Shown: positions 1-7,135, counted from the stretch's first letter. The stretch: DNA of 7,734 bases from Bacteroides sp. (GCA_014801655.1 JAAVDT010000021.1:92445-100178); one strand, 5' to 3'. A program made the numbers and translations. The notes: generated by a model not told the origin, from the letters alone.

Positions 1-32
1 AGCGATATATTGTGGCGTGTCGGTTTCATCAT
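1..32 (-). CDS. Possible 5' end of a next minus-strand gene, cut by the window edge
   Basis: Downstream of the TPR gene on the same strand, two consecutive ATG codons (32-30 and 29-27) open a frame reading M-M-K-P-T-R-H-N-I-S that stays open to the window edge. The M-(M)-K start followed by basic and polar residues is compatible with a secreted or membrane protein, and the gap of about 57 bases to the TPR stop codon would fit an operon. Only ten codons are visible, so there is no functional information, and an open frame this short can occur by chance. It is listed because nothing resembling a terminator separates it from the TPR gene. Confidence 0.3.
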   Translation of the reverse strand, partial: MMKPTRHNIS

Positions 33-89
33 TGACTGAGTGGGATGAGATGGGTTTATGCTTTGATGGTCAGGGGGGGGTGATGGGGA
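33..89. other. Short intergenic spacer after the TPR gene, with a G8/C8 tract
   Basis: The 57 bases between the TPR stop codon and the possible downstream ATG hold a run of eight G on the plus strand at 73-80, which is C8 in the direction of transcription. I see no GC-rich hairpin followed by a T tract, so transcription from the TPR gene may continue into the next gene or end by a factor-dependent route. Confidence 0.5.
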
Positions 90-3071
90 TTACTGAAGGC
101 GTTCGTCGATCATCGTGAAAATGTCGGCTTCCTGACCGGGATAGTTTTCGCGGAGAGCCTTGAGATATTCATCGGCTTCAAATTTCTTGTCCTGGGCGCG
201 GAGCACGTCGCTGTAGGCAATGAAGCCGCGGGCATACCAATAGTTGTGGGGCGATCCGGCGTCGATAAACTTGTTGGCGAGCTCTTCGGCGCGTTTGAGC
301 TGACCCTTGGCGGTGAGCGATTCAATCATGTAGACGGCGCTCTTGGAGCCTGACAGCGTTGAGGGCTGTGCGGCGAGTTCGCTCCAGATTTCGTAGGCTT
401 CGTCGCTGCGTCCGGTGCGGTCGAATGCAAGCGCACGGAGGAATTTGACCTGGTCGGCGGGAGCGTTGCCGGCCGATGAGGCGAGCAACTGTTCCGACGT
501 GTCGAGGGCGTCGCCGTAGCGTCCGAGGTCAATGGCGGTTGTCAGCACCCCCATGCGGGCTTCGGATAGAGCCTCGGGAGTCGATGTGCGCAGGGTCAGA
601 GCCTTGTATGAGTCCAGCGCCATTTCCAGTTTGCCCTGAGAGGCTTCGGAGTCGGCTTTGATGAACAGCGCGGCTTCGGCCTGGTCGCTGTCGGGGTAGA
701 GAGCGACGATTTGCGAAGCATAGTCATAGGCCGCGGTGTTGTCGTTGCGCTCTTCGGCATCCTCGGCCAGATAGAGAAGCGCGGCAGGCATATTGGCGCC
801 TGAAGGATATTGCTTGATGTAGTCGCGCAGCAGAGCGGTCGACTGCTTGTCGAGATATTGCTCGGACGCGGCTGCAAAAGCGGTCGATTCGAGTTCCGAC
901 ATATCGATGCGCTGTACGCCGCCAATGGCGTTGACCAGCTCGACATATTCCGGCAGGCGGCCGTCGGAGGCATAGATGTTTTTGAGGTCGTCGAGCGCCA
1001 CGCGGGCTTCGGAGCTTGAGGGATAGCGCACAGCCACTTCGCGATAGGCCTCGATGGCACCCTGGCGGTCGCCGGAGTTCAGGCGGTTCATGGCCAGTTG
1101 CACCAGCGCCTGGCGGCTCTGGGGTGCGGAGTGATATTTGGAGGCGATCGATGTATAGATTTCGTTGGCACGGGCCGGTTCGCCAAGCACGTTGTAGCTC
1201 TCAGCCTTGGCCATCAGTGCGCCCGGCACGAGCGGCGAGCCGGGGAAATTGGTCAGCATCCTGTCGAGCAGATTGATGCGCTGGCGGTAGTCACGGTTGT
1301 AAGCGGCCATTTCAGCCTGCTGATAGAGAGAATAGTCACCGGCCTGAGGATATGTGTCGTAGGCTTTGCGATAGAGCTCGGCGGCTTTGGCGAAGTCGCG
1401 CGAGCAATAGAGACAGTCGCCGGCACGGTTGAGAGCGTCGGCGCGGGTCGAAGCCGGCAGCGAGGTGTCGGCTGCCACCTGGTTGAAGCAGGTCAGCGCC
1501 TCGTCATAGCGTTCGAGCTGAAGGAGGGAGTAGCCGAGATTGTAGGTTGCGAGAATCCGGTTGACGTCAGTGGCCGGAGCGGAAGCGAGGAATGCCTTGT
1601 AGTCGGCCACGGCGGCGGAGTAGTCGCTCGAGTCATAGCGGCAGTTGCCGGCCCAGAGCGTACACTGTCGGCGCAGCTCGGCGTCGCCGCCCTGAACATT
1701 GCGTCCGTCGGTGAAATAGCTGAGCGCCTGCGCGGTCTGTCCCTGCTCATAGGCGCGCGATCCGAGGCGCAGCAACACGTTCTGCTTGGCCGACGCCATT
1801 GTGGGGGAGAGCTTGCGGCCGGAGGAATTGATGATGCGCAGGGCATTTTCAAAATCGCTGTCGCTCATGTAGCCCGTGACCAGACTTTCGCGAATCTTCG
1901 AAGCATAGGGGCTCTGCGGATATTGCTTGAGGAAGTTTTCCATCATGGCCACCGAGCTTGAGAAAGGGGAGCGGCCACCATCCAGGCGGGCGGCGATATA
2001 GTCGTAGGTGGCGGTTTCAGTGATTGCAGGGCTAAACGCCATCTTCGATGCCTTCTCAAACGCCATTATGGCCGAATTGATGTCGCCCGTCTTGACGTAG
2101 CACTTGCCCAGGTAGAGATATGCGCTCTGACCGGTCACGTCGTTGGAGCTTACTGCATTCTGCAGCAGTGCCATAGCGCCGGAATAGTTACCGCTTTCAT
2201 AATCATCGACGCCGAGAATATAGAAAGCCGTCGGCATCGGATGCTCGGCCGATGAGATATATTCGCGCAGATAGGGGAGGGCATCCTCCACGCGTCCCTG
2301 ATTGTAGAGCGATTCGCCGGCAATGCGCTGCAGTTCAGGCTTGAACTCCTCAGGCGCACCCTTGCGCAGGAGATTGACGGCCTGCTCGCCGGCCTGACGG
2401 AAAAGACCGTCGCGGAAATCAAGCTGACAGAGATAATATGTCGCAGCCTGACCCGGCTCGCGCGAGGGGTCGACACCGCTCAGAAGCTCGCGGGCCGCAG
2501 AATAGTCATGGTTGAAATAGGCAATGTAGCCTTTGTAGAATAGCGCGGCATTGGCGTAGCGCTTATCTTTCAGCAGTGTATTGAAAAGCTCCGTTGCGCG
2601 GTCAGTCTCGCCGAGCAGCATGTGGCTGTAGGCCATGTGGTAAGTGAGATCCTCAGCGCGGTCGGGAGTCAGACCGTTGGGATTCACGCGCGTATAGTAA
2701 GCCAAAGCATCGCCGTAGCTGCCACGAGTGAAATAATAGTCGCCGATCGTTGCCGTGACATCCTCGCATCGGGGCGACTGAGGATATCCCGCCAGAAAAG
2801 CCTTCAGAAGGTCAACAGCCTCATCGTCGCCGGTGTAGAGCGTTGCCATGGCGAAAAAGTAGCTGACCTCCTCACGCTGCGAGGGCGTCGGGTCAAGCAG
2901 TCTGATCTGAAGAAGCTGGTCAATGCAGCCGTCGAAATTCTTGTCGGCATACATTGCCTTGCCACGCTGGAGGTAAGCATTGGCATCAGTGCCGTTTATA
3001 GCGGCTCCGGCCTGCGAGGGCCACAAGGAGGGAGCAGTGGCCAGAGCTGAGAGAATAATCAGTCGTTTCAT
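90..3071 (-). CDS. Large secreted TPR-repeat protein, probably periplasmic
   Basis: This gene encodes about 993 residues. The N-terminus (MKRLIILSALATAPSLWPSQ, then A-G-A-A) is a signal peptide with a basic start, a hydrophobic core and an A-x-A-type cleavage site near residue 23. No cysteine follows, so it is secreted rather than a lipoprotein. Almost all the rest is helical-repeat sequence with TPR spacing of Gly/Ala/Tyr/Pro. Clear units lie at roughly 312-345, 505-580 and 654-690 (for example L-G-x-x-x-x-x-x-x-Y-x-x-A followed by YP). The C-terminus has the N-Y-W-Y-A-R-G-F and E-N-Y-P-G patterns of long Bacteroidales TPR proteins. By family knowledge such proteins scaffold envelope complexes; the partner and role here are unknown. 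The frame also opens at a GTG at 3095, but the ATG at 3071 is preferred because it places a normal signal peptide at the N-terminus and the extra eight residues are Pro/Thr-rich. No frameshift is seen. Sense-strand codons are C- and G-rich. Confidence 0.88.
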   Translation of the reverse strand: MKRLIILSALATAPSLWPSQAGAAINGTDANAYLQRGKAMYADKNFDGCIDQLLQIRLLDPTPSQREEVSYFFAMATLYTGDDEAVDLLKAFLAGYPQSPRCEDVTATIGDYYFTRGSYGDALAYYTRVNPNGLTPDRAEDLTYHMAYSHMLLGETDRATELFNTLLKDKRYANAALFYKGYIAYFNHDYSAARELLSGVDPSREPGQAATYYLCQLDFRDGLFRQAGEQAVNLLRKGAPEEFKPELQRIAGESLYNQGRVEDALPYLREYISSAEHPMPTAFYILGVDDYESGNYSGAMALLQNAVSSNDVTGQSAYLYLGKCYVKTGDINSAIMAFEKASKMAFSPAITETATYDYIAARLDGGRSPFSSSVAMMENFLKQYPQSPYASKIRESLVTGYMSDSDFENALRIINSSGRKLSPTMASAKQNVLLRLGSRAYEQGQTAQALSYFTDGRNVQGGDAELRRQCTLWAGNCRYDSSDYSAAVADYKAFLASAPATDVNRILATYNLGYSLLQLERYDEALTCFNQVAADTSLPASTRADALNRAGDCLYCSRDFAKAAELYRKAYDTYPQAGDYSLYQQAEMAAYNRDYRQRINLLDRMLTNFPGSPLVPGALMAKAESYNVLGEPARANEIYTSIASKYHSAPQSRQALVQLAMNRLNSGDRQGAIEAYREVAVRYPSSSEARVALDDLKNIYASDGRLPEYVELVNAIGGVQRIDMSELESTAFAAASEQYLDKQSTALLRDYIKQYPSGANMPAALLYLAEDAEERNDNTAAYDYASQIVALYPDSDQAEAALFIKADSEASQGKLEMALDSYKALTLRTSTPEALSEARMGVLTTAIDLGRYGDALDTSEQLLASSAGNAPADQVKFLRALAFDRTGRSDEAYEIWSELAAQPSTLSGSKSAVYMIESLTAKGQLKRAEELANKFIDAGSPHNYWYARGFIAYSDVLRAQDKKFEADEYLKALRENYPGQEADIFTMIDERLQ

Positions 3072-3111
3072 CGTCGATGGTGGAGTGATGTACACAATAT
3101 ATATAGATATG

Positions 3112-3119
3112 CAAAGTTA
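3112..3119 (-). promoter_or_regulatory. Bacteroidetes -7 promoter element for the TPR gene
   Basis: Read on the minus strand this is TAACTTTG, an exact match to the Bacteroidetes sigma-ABfr -7 consensus TAnnTTTG, lying about 40 bases upstream of the preferred ATG. A -33 TTTG at standard spacing is not clear; a T6GGG stretch lies closer than expected. A start site a few bases downstream, around 3105, would put the GTG codon at 3095 very near the 5' end and leave the ATG at 3071 with a normal leader. Confidence 0.6.
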
Positions 3120-3129
3120 CAACTCTTAA

Positions 3130-3164
3130 CCCAAAAAACACCATACTTCCCCCAAAAAAGCACC
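3130..3164. repeat. Imperfect direct repeat with two A6 tracts about 21 bp apart
   Basis: CCCAAAAAACACC (3130-3142) is repeated as CCCAAAAAAGCACC (3151-3164), with one inserted G. The A6 tracts (3133-3138 and 3154-3159) are 21 bp apart, about two helical turns. The repeat sits just upstream of the TPR gene's -7 element. It may be a curved upstream promoter segment or a pair of binding sites; it may also be simple low-complexity sequence. Confidence 0.45.
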
Positions 3165-3236
3165 TCCCCTCCCCAAATAAATTCAAAATAATTTCTCATC
3201 TAAAATGTGTAGTGTTATTATTTGTGAGGTTTTTAT

Positions 3237-3244
3237 TAACTTTG
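3237..3244 (+). promoter_or_regulatory. Bacteroidetes -7 promoter element for the DinD-like gene
   Basis: TAACTTTG matches the TAnnTTTG consensus and lies 19 bases upstream of the ATG at 3264, giving a short A-rich leader. No convincing -33 TTTG is found at standard distance. Arms TTTTTA (3230-3235) and TAAAAA (3250-3255) form an inverted repeat around it, which could be an operator. No E. coli-type LexA box is visible (there is no CTG in the 60 bases before the start), although Bacteroidetes SOS boxes may differ. Confidence 0.6.
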
Positions 3245-3263
3245 TATTCTAAAAATCATAAGG

Positions 3264-4094
3264 ATGAAAGCAAACGAGATACAAGATTTATTCAATAGTT
3301 TCGAATCAATCGCCATTGATTATGATGGTGTTGAATGCTGGAGTGCACGAGAACTCTATTCTCTTCTGGGTTACGCAAAATGGGATAGGTTCAAGGATGT
3401 GCTTGTCCGAGCCAAGGAATCTTGTGAGAATGCAGGTGAGCAGATATTCGACCATTTTGCCGACGCCGGGAAAATGGTCAAGGTTGGTTCGGGTGCTGAG
3501 CGTCAAGTAGAAGACATAATGCTAACTCGTTATGCATGCTATCTTGTAGCGCAAAATGGAGACCCTCGCAAACCGGAAATTGCTTTTGCACAGAACTATT
3601 TTGCCGTCCAGACACGTCGAGCAGAGCTCGTGCATCAGCGACTTCTGGATTACGAACGTGTGCAGGCTCGTGCCAAACTTGCAGAAACAGAACATACGCT
3701 TTCGGGTGTTTTATATGAGCGAGGAGTTGATGCAAAAGGATTTGCTATTATCCGTGCGAAGGGAGATCGTGCATTGTTTGGTCTTGATACAGCCATGATG
3801 AAGCGTCGGGTAGGAGCTCCCGATAAACGACCGCTTGCCGATTTCCTTTCGACCATAGCCATCAAGGCTAAGGATTTGGCTGCCGAGATGACCTCTGTAA
3901 ATGTACAACAAAAAAATCTCTTCGGGCAGATTAGGATTGAACGAGAGCACATCGACAACAACAGCGCGGTTCGCAATATGCTCCTTAACCGTGGTATCCG
4001 ACCCGAGACCCTACCGCCTGCTGAAGACGTAAAGAAAGTAGAACGTCGTCTAAAAGCTGACGAAAAGAAGATTCTCCCAAAGAGGAAAAAGTGA
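3264..4094 (+). CDS. dinD: DinD-like protein (DNA damage-inducible protein D family)
   Basis: This 276-residue protein matches the length and motif order of E. coli DinD (about 274 residues). The N-terminal BRO-N-like domain (about 10-120) carries [12 protein letters not shown] (26-37), [10 protein letters not shown] (49-58), DHF (63-65), MVKVGSG (71-77), [16 protein letters not shown] (89-104) and YFAVQTRR (112-119), all diagnostic of the family. A charged, probably coiled segment follows (120-150), then a family C-terminal part with a basic, lysine-rich end that includes [13 protein letters not shown] (250-262). E. coli DinD is an SOS-induced inhibitor of RecA-mediated strand exchange; the role in Bacteroidetes is not established, so the function is transferred by homology. 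It starts at an ATG directly after AAGG, too close to act as a normal ribosome binding site, as is usual in the phylum. Its DNA is less GC-rich than its neighbours (one 60-base line is 25/60 GC and another 34/60, against 40/60 in one line of the TPR gene), which suggests acquisition. It has its own promoter and neighbours of unrelated function. Confidence 0.88.
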   Translation: MKANEIQDLFNSFESIAIDYDGVECWSARELYSLLGYAKWDRFKDVLVRAKESCENAGEQIFDHFADAGKMVKVGSGAERQVEDIMLTRYACYLVAQNGDPRKPEIAFAQNYFAVQTRRAELVHQRLLDYERVQARAKLAETEHTLSGVLYERGVDAKGFAIIRAKGDRALFGLDTAMMKRRVGAPDKRPLADFLSTIAIKAKDLAAEMTSVNVQQKNLFGQIRIEREHIDNNSAVRNMLLNRGIRPETLPPAEDVKKVERRLKADEKKILPKRKK

Positions 4095-4266
4095 TTCGTG
4101 CGAGTGGCGAAATTCATTTTTAATTTGGTTTAAATTCAAACACACTCTAAGTTTCAATGTTAGTGGCCGCAGGGGGGGGATGCCGCCTCTCGGCTGCTAA
4201 TCGATGCTCTATTCCGTAAACCGGTATAAAATTGGCGAAAAAATTCCATAATTCAACCTTATGCGC

Positions 4267-4274
4267 TAAATTTG
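4267..4274 (+). promoter_or_regulatory. Bacteroidetes -7 promoter element for the lipoprotein-rex group
   Basis: TAAATTTG, followed by CA, matches TAnnTTTG, and the upstream DNA is AT-rich. The nearest TTG (4232-4234) is too far upstream to be a standard -33 element. A start site near 4281 would give a leader of about 75 bases before the ATG at 4355. Confidence 0.6.
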
Positions 4275-4292
4275 CAGAATGAACGGATTGCG

Positions 4293-4329
4293 CCCCGCCG
4301 CCGTCGGCTTGCTGCTTCGGCCCGAGGGG
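4293..4329 (+). promoter_or_regulatory. Possible structured leader upstream of the lipoprotein gene
   Basis: CCCC-GCCG (4293-4300) can pair with CGGC (4318-4321) and GGGG (4326-4329), with a 4-nt bulge and a 17-nt loop. The same GCCG can instead pair with a nearer CGGC (4305-4308) around a 4-nt loop. The two folds exclude each other. The segment lies within the predicted 5' untranslated leader. I recognise no named riboswitch; GC-rich sequence alone could give this pairing by chance. Confidence 0.25.
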
Positions 4330-4354
4330 ATGGCAATCAGGAAAATAATGCTCT

Positions 4355-6409
4355 ATGAATCGTCAGCTTTTATATATGCGTTTGTTTATCGCGACCGTGG
4401 CGACGCTCTTTATCGTTGCGTGCGCGAGTATGGGTCGCCCGGAAGGTGGACCGCGCGACGAGACACCCCCCGTGTTCGTCGGCTCAAAGCCCGCTCCCGG
4501 CGCCACGAATGTCAACACTCAGCGCATCCTGATTTCATTCAACGAAAATGTGCAGGTCAAGGATGTGATGACCAAGGTGGTGGTGTCGCCGCCTCAGAAA
4601 TCGATGCCAAAGGTGTCGGCCGTGGGACGCCAGGTGCGCATTGAAATGGCTGACACACTGCTGCCTAATACCACCTACACCGTCGACTTCTCCGACGCCA
4701 TTTCCGATCTCAATGAAAGCAACGAGCTCGAAGGCTTCTCCTTCGCTTTCTCGACCGGCCCCACCATCGACTCGCTCGAAATCTCCGGCATGGTGTTTCA
4801 GGCCTCAAACCTTGAACCGGCCCAGGGGATGCTCGTGGGAGTCTACTCCAATCTCTCCGACACGGCAATCACCACGGTGCCATTCGACCGAATCACACGC
4901 ACCAACCAGTATGGCCAGTTCACCATCCGCAATCTCGCCCCCGGCACCTATCGCATCTTTGCCGTCAACGACGTGAACCGCGACAACAAATGGGACCGCA
5001 GCGAAGATGTGGCATTCTATCCCGAACTCATCACCCCCTCGGCCTCACCCGTTGAAGTGGCCGACACACTGCTTTCGGCCACCGGCGAAGACTCAATCGT
5101 GATGCGTCAGGCCACCGCATTTGCTCCGGCCGACATTCTGCTGACCTGGTTTAATGAAGATTACAAGCCGCAATACATCTCGAAATACGAACGTCGAGGC
5201 CGCAACCGCATTTATCTCGAATTTGGTGCGCCATGCGTTGAGATGCCGCGCGTTTCTTTCGTGGGCGGCCCCGCCGATGGTGAGCGCATCGACCGCTATG
5301 TGGCTCTCAATTCAAGCCACACACTCGATACGCTCGACTACTGGATTGCCGACAGCTCATTCATGATGCTCGACTCCATGCGCCTGGCAGTCAGCTATCA
5401 GAAGCAGGACTCGCTCGAAAACCTCGTGTGGACCACCGACACGCTCAACTTCAACTATCGCGCTCCCAAAGGCGACAAGAAAAAAGACGACAAAAAGAAA
5501 AAGAAAGATGACGAGCAGGCTGACTCCGCCGCCACCCCCAAAATCGAACTGCTGCAGCTCAACCACAATCTGAGCGCAACGGTCGATGTCTTCTCCCCCG
5601 TGGTCATCAAAAGCAGTCAACCGCTTGTCGAATTCAAGCCGGAGATGATCCATCTCGAACAGATGGTCGACACGGTGTGGAACGAGATTGAAATGAACGC
5701 ACTTGCCATGACCGACTCGCTCCGCCCGATGCAGCTGACCACCGAAGTGGCCTGGCAGCCCGGCGGACGCTACCGGCTGACCATCGACTCGCTCGCCATG
5801 ACCGGCATCTATGGCCTTTGGAACTGCCCGATGAAGTCGGAATTCAGTGTACGCGCGCTGGGCGACTATTCCAATCTGACATTCAATCTCTCCGGAGTAG
5901 ACGGCCCGGCAATAGTCGAGCTGCTCTCTTCAAACGACGCCCCGGTGCGCACGGTTTCAGTCGAGGGCGGTCGCGCCGTGTTCCGCCACGTCATGCCCGG
6001 CACCTACTATGCCCGCCTGTTCATTGACCGCGACAGCAATGGCGTCTACACCAACGGCAAACTTCAGGAAAATCGCCTCCCCGAAGATGTCTACTACTAT
6101 CCCAAAAAGCTCAACCTCAAGAAAAACTGGGACGTCAGCCAGGACTGGAATCTCTACGAAACTCCTGTCGAACTGCAGAAGCCGATCGACATCAAGAAAA
6201 ATAAACCCAAAGTCAAGAAGACCGACCGCAACGGCCGAGGCAACGGCACAGACGATGACGACGAGTATGACGACGATCAATACTACGACGAATTCGGCAA
6301 CCCCGCCGTTGACCCCAACGACCCCTTCGGCAAAAAGAAAAACTCGCGCTACAACACTCTCAACGGACGCGACCGCAACTATGGCACCCAGGGTGCCGGC
6401 TATCGCTAA
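4355..6409 (+). CDS. Surface or periplasmic lipoprotein with Ig-like (Big_5-type) and beta-sandwich domains
   Basis: The protein has 684 residues. A lipoprotein signal peptide ends in the lipobox I-V-A-C with lipidated Cys23; an internal Met8 (4376) would also give a usable, shorter signal. After the Cys comes GGPRDETPP (31-39), the start typical of Bacteroidetes Ig-like lipoproteins. Residues about 36-135 form a Big_5/SbsA-like Ig domain (I-S-F-N-E-N, S-P-P, L-P-N-T-T-Y-T-V-D-F, F-A-F-S-T-G). Residues about 139-222 form a SdrD/carboxypeptidase-regulatory-like beta-sandwich with PGTY (196-199) and a DxNxD loop (206-218). A K/D-rich linker lies at 373-387, further beta-rich sequence at 395-500, and a second PGTY/DxDxN module at 548-585. 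The tail (611-684) is Lys-rich, then Asp/Tyr-rich, and looks disordered. No catalytic motif is seen; an envelope structural or binding role is inferred. The small downstream gap suggests cotranscription with rex. Confidence 0.82.
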   Translation: MNRQLLYMRLFIATVATLFIVACASMGRPEGGPRDETPPVFVGSKPAPGATNVNTQRILISFNENVQVKDVMTKVVVSPPQKSMPKVSAVGRQVRIEMADTLLPNTTYTVDFSDAISDLNESNELEGFSFAFSTGPTIDSLEISGMVFQASNLEPAQGMLVGVYSNLSDTAITTVPFDRITRTNQYGQFTIRNLAPGTYRIFAVNDVNRDNKWDRSEDVAFYPELITPSASPVEVADTLLSATGEDSIVMRQATAFAPADILLTWFNEDYKPQYISKYERRGRNRIYLEFGAPCVEMPRVSFVGGPADGERIDRYVALNSSHTLDTLDYWIADSSFMMLDSMRLAVSYQKQDSLENLVWTTDTLNFNYRAPKGDKKKDDKKKKKDDEQADSAATPKIELLQLNHNLSATVDVFSPVVIKSSQPLVEFKPEMIHLEQMVDTVWNEIEMNALAMTDSLRPMQLTTEVAWQPGGRYRLTIDSLAMTGIYGLWNCPMKSEFSVRALGDYSNLTFNLSGVDGPAIVELLSSNDAPVRTVSVEGGRAVFRHVMPGTYYARLFIDRDSNGVYTNGKLQENRLPEDVYYYPKKLNLKKNWDVSQDWNLYETPVELQKPIDIKKNKPKVKKTDRNGRGNGTDDDDEYDDDQYYDEFGNPAVDPNDPFGKKKNSRYNTLNGRDRNYGTQGAGYR

Positions 6410-6455
6410 TCCCCCCAAATCCGCTAACCTCCCCACCGACAATCGAATCAACCCA

Positions 6456-7121
6456 ATGGCAACACCCCGACCGATTATCTCAAAGGAATTTCCCCCCGAA
6501 CCAACGCTCCGACGCCTCCCGTGGTATCTGGCCTACGTCAGCCTGCTCCGCAGCCACCATGTGGAGTATGTTTCCTCCACAGCCATAGGCAAGGAGCTCA
6601 ACGTCGACTCGTCGCAGATTGCTAAAGACCTCTCGGTGCTCGGCATCAAGGGAAAGACCCGCATAGGCTATGAGGTTGCTGCTCTGGAAGATGCGCTGCG
6701 GTCATTCCTCGGATTCTCCTGCTCCCACAAGGCCGTGATGATAGGCGTCGGCTCCCTCGGCTCCGCTCTGATTGCCGACACCGGTCTGGAGCGGTTCGGC
6801 CTTCACATCGTGGCCGGATTCGATGTCGACCCGGCCATTGTCGACACCGAAATCAAAGGTGTGCCAATCTATTCAATCGACCGCATCGCCGAAATGCAGA
6901 AACGCCTGAAAGCCTCGATTGCAATCATCGCCGTGCCGGTCGACAAAGCACAGGCCGTGGCCGATATGGCAGTATCCGCCGGAATTCCCGCCCTTTGGAA
7001 TTTCACCCCCTTCCGCATCCGCACCGCCCCAGGCACCGTGATTCAAAACACCTCAATCTACGCCCATCTGGCCGTCATGTACAACCGTCTCGACGGTCTC
7101 AGCGACCGCCCTGCAAAATAA
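6456..7121 (+). CDS. rex: Redox-sensing transcriptional repressor Rex
   Basis: The protein has 221 residues, the usual size for Rex, a dimeric repressor that leaves its operators when NADH/NAD+ rises and so controls fermentation and respiration genes. An N-terminal winged helix-turn-helix begins with PEPTLRRLPWYL (14-25) and has SSTAIGKELNVDSSQIAKDL (40-59) as its HTH, then the wing G-K-T-R-I-G-Y-E-V. The Rossmann NAD(H) domain has G-V-G-S-L-G (97-102, GxGxxG), the Asp-containing G-F-D-V-D (121-125) and I-A-I-I-A-V-P (155-161). The family motif NFTPFRI (182-188) and a C-terminal swapped helix (203-214) follow. At the third position of S-S-Q-I-A-K-D the recognition helix has Ala56 where the R-K-D/R-R-D type has Arg, so its DNA contacts may differ from the Bacillus type. 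The ATG at 6456 was chosen because upstream codons in this frame lie inside the lipoprotein gene and are not Rex-like. It sits 46 bases after the lipoprotein gene and 14 bases before the FAH-like gene. I see no clear Rex operator (TTGTTAANNNNTTAACAA type) in the window. Confidence 0.93.
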   Translation: MATPRPIISKEFPPEPTLRRLPWYLAYVSLLRSHHVEYVSSTAIGKELNVDSSQIAKDLSVLGIKGKTRIGYEVAALEDALRSFLGFSCSHKAVMIGVGSLGSALIADTGLERFGLHIVAGFDVDPAIVDTEIKGVPIYSIDRIAEMQKRLKASIAIIAVPVDKAQAVADMAVSAGIPALWNFTPFRIRTAPGTVIQNTSIYAHLAVMYNRLDGLSDRPAK

Positions 7122-7135
7122 CCCCCGCCCCCACT

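Larger units (their letters stand above)
4095..4354. other. Intergenic region between the DinD-like gene and the lipoprotein gene
   Basis: This 260-base region starts AT-rich and becomes GC-rich. It contains a G8 run at 4172-4179, then a weak hairpin GCCG-cctct-CGGC at 4182-4194 that lacks a T tail and so is not a clear intrinsic terminator. Further on are a -7 promoter element at 4267-4274 and a GC-rich leader that can fold (4293-4329). A frame opening at 4279 runs into the lipoprotein gene in another frame and shows no protein-like features. No tRNA or mobile-element end was recognised. Confidence 0.55.

Noticed and set aside
1098..1961. 287-residue open frame on the plus strand, antisense to the TPR gene
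   Set aside because: It is a shadow of GC-rich TPR codons; it has no recognisable motif, promoter or start context, while the opposite strand encodes a convincing repeat protein.
3072..3095. GTG start at 3095 adding eight residues to the TPR protein
   Set aside because: The ATG at 3071 gives a standard signal peptide at the N-terminus, and the GTG would lie only about ten bases after the predicted transcription start.
3222..3240. Possible Rex operator (TTGTGA ... TTAAC) upstream of the DinD-like gene
   Set aside because: The half-site spacing is off by several bases from the TTGTTAANNNNTTAACAA arrangement, and the right half is incomplete; AT-rich DNA gives such partial matches by chance.
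3650..4117. 155-residue open frame antisense to the DinD-like gene
   Set aside because: The sense strand matches the DinD family over its full length; the antisense product is Ser/Arg-rich with no family resemblance.
4182..4194. Hairpin GCCG-cctct-CGGC as an intrinsic terminator of the DinD-like gene
   Set aside because: The stem is only four pairs, there is no T tract after it, and it lies about 90 bases past the stop codon.
4279..4644. 121-residue open frame starting just after the -7 element
   Set aside because: It overlaps the lipoprotein gene in another frame, becomes Arg-rich shadow sequence, and has no protein-like features; it is better read as leader plus out-of-frame coding DNA.
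5957..6451. Hydrophobic 164-residue open frame antisense to the lipoprotein end, resembling a membrane protein
   Set aside because: Its Val/Ile runs are the reverse complement of Asp codons (GAC/GAT) in the Asp-rich tail, so the hydrophobicity is an artefact.
6009..6455. Open frame running from inside the lipoprotein gene into rex, suggesting a longer Rex or a fusion
   Set aside because: The extra 149 residues are a Thr/Ser/Pro-rich out-of-frame reading of the lipoprotein gene and show no Rex-like sequence; the lipoprotein frame is clearly the coding one here.
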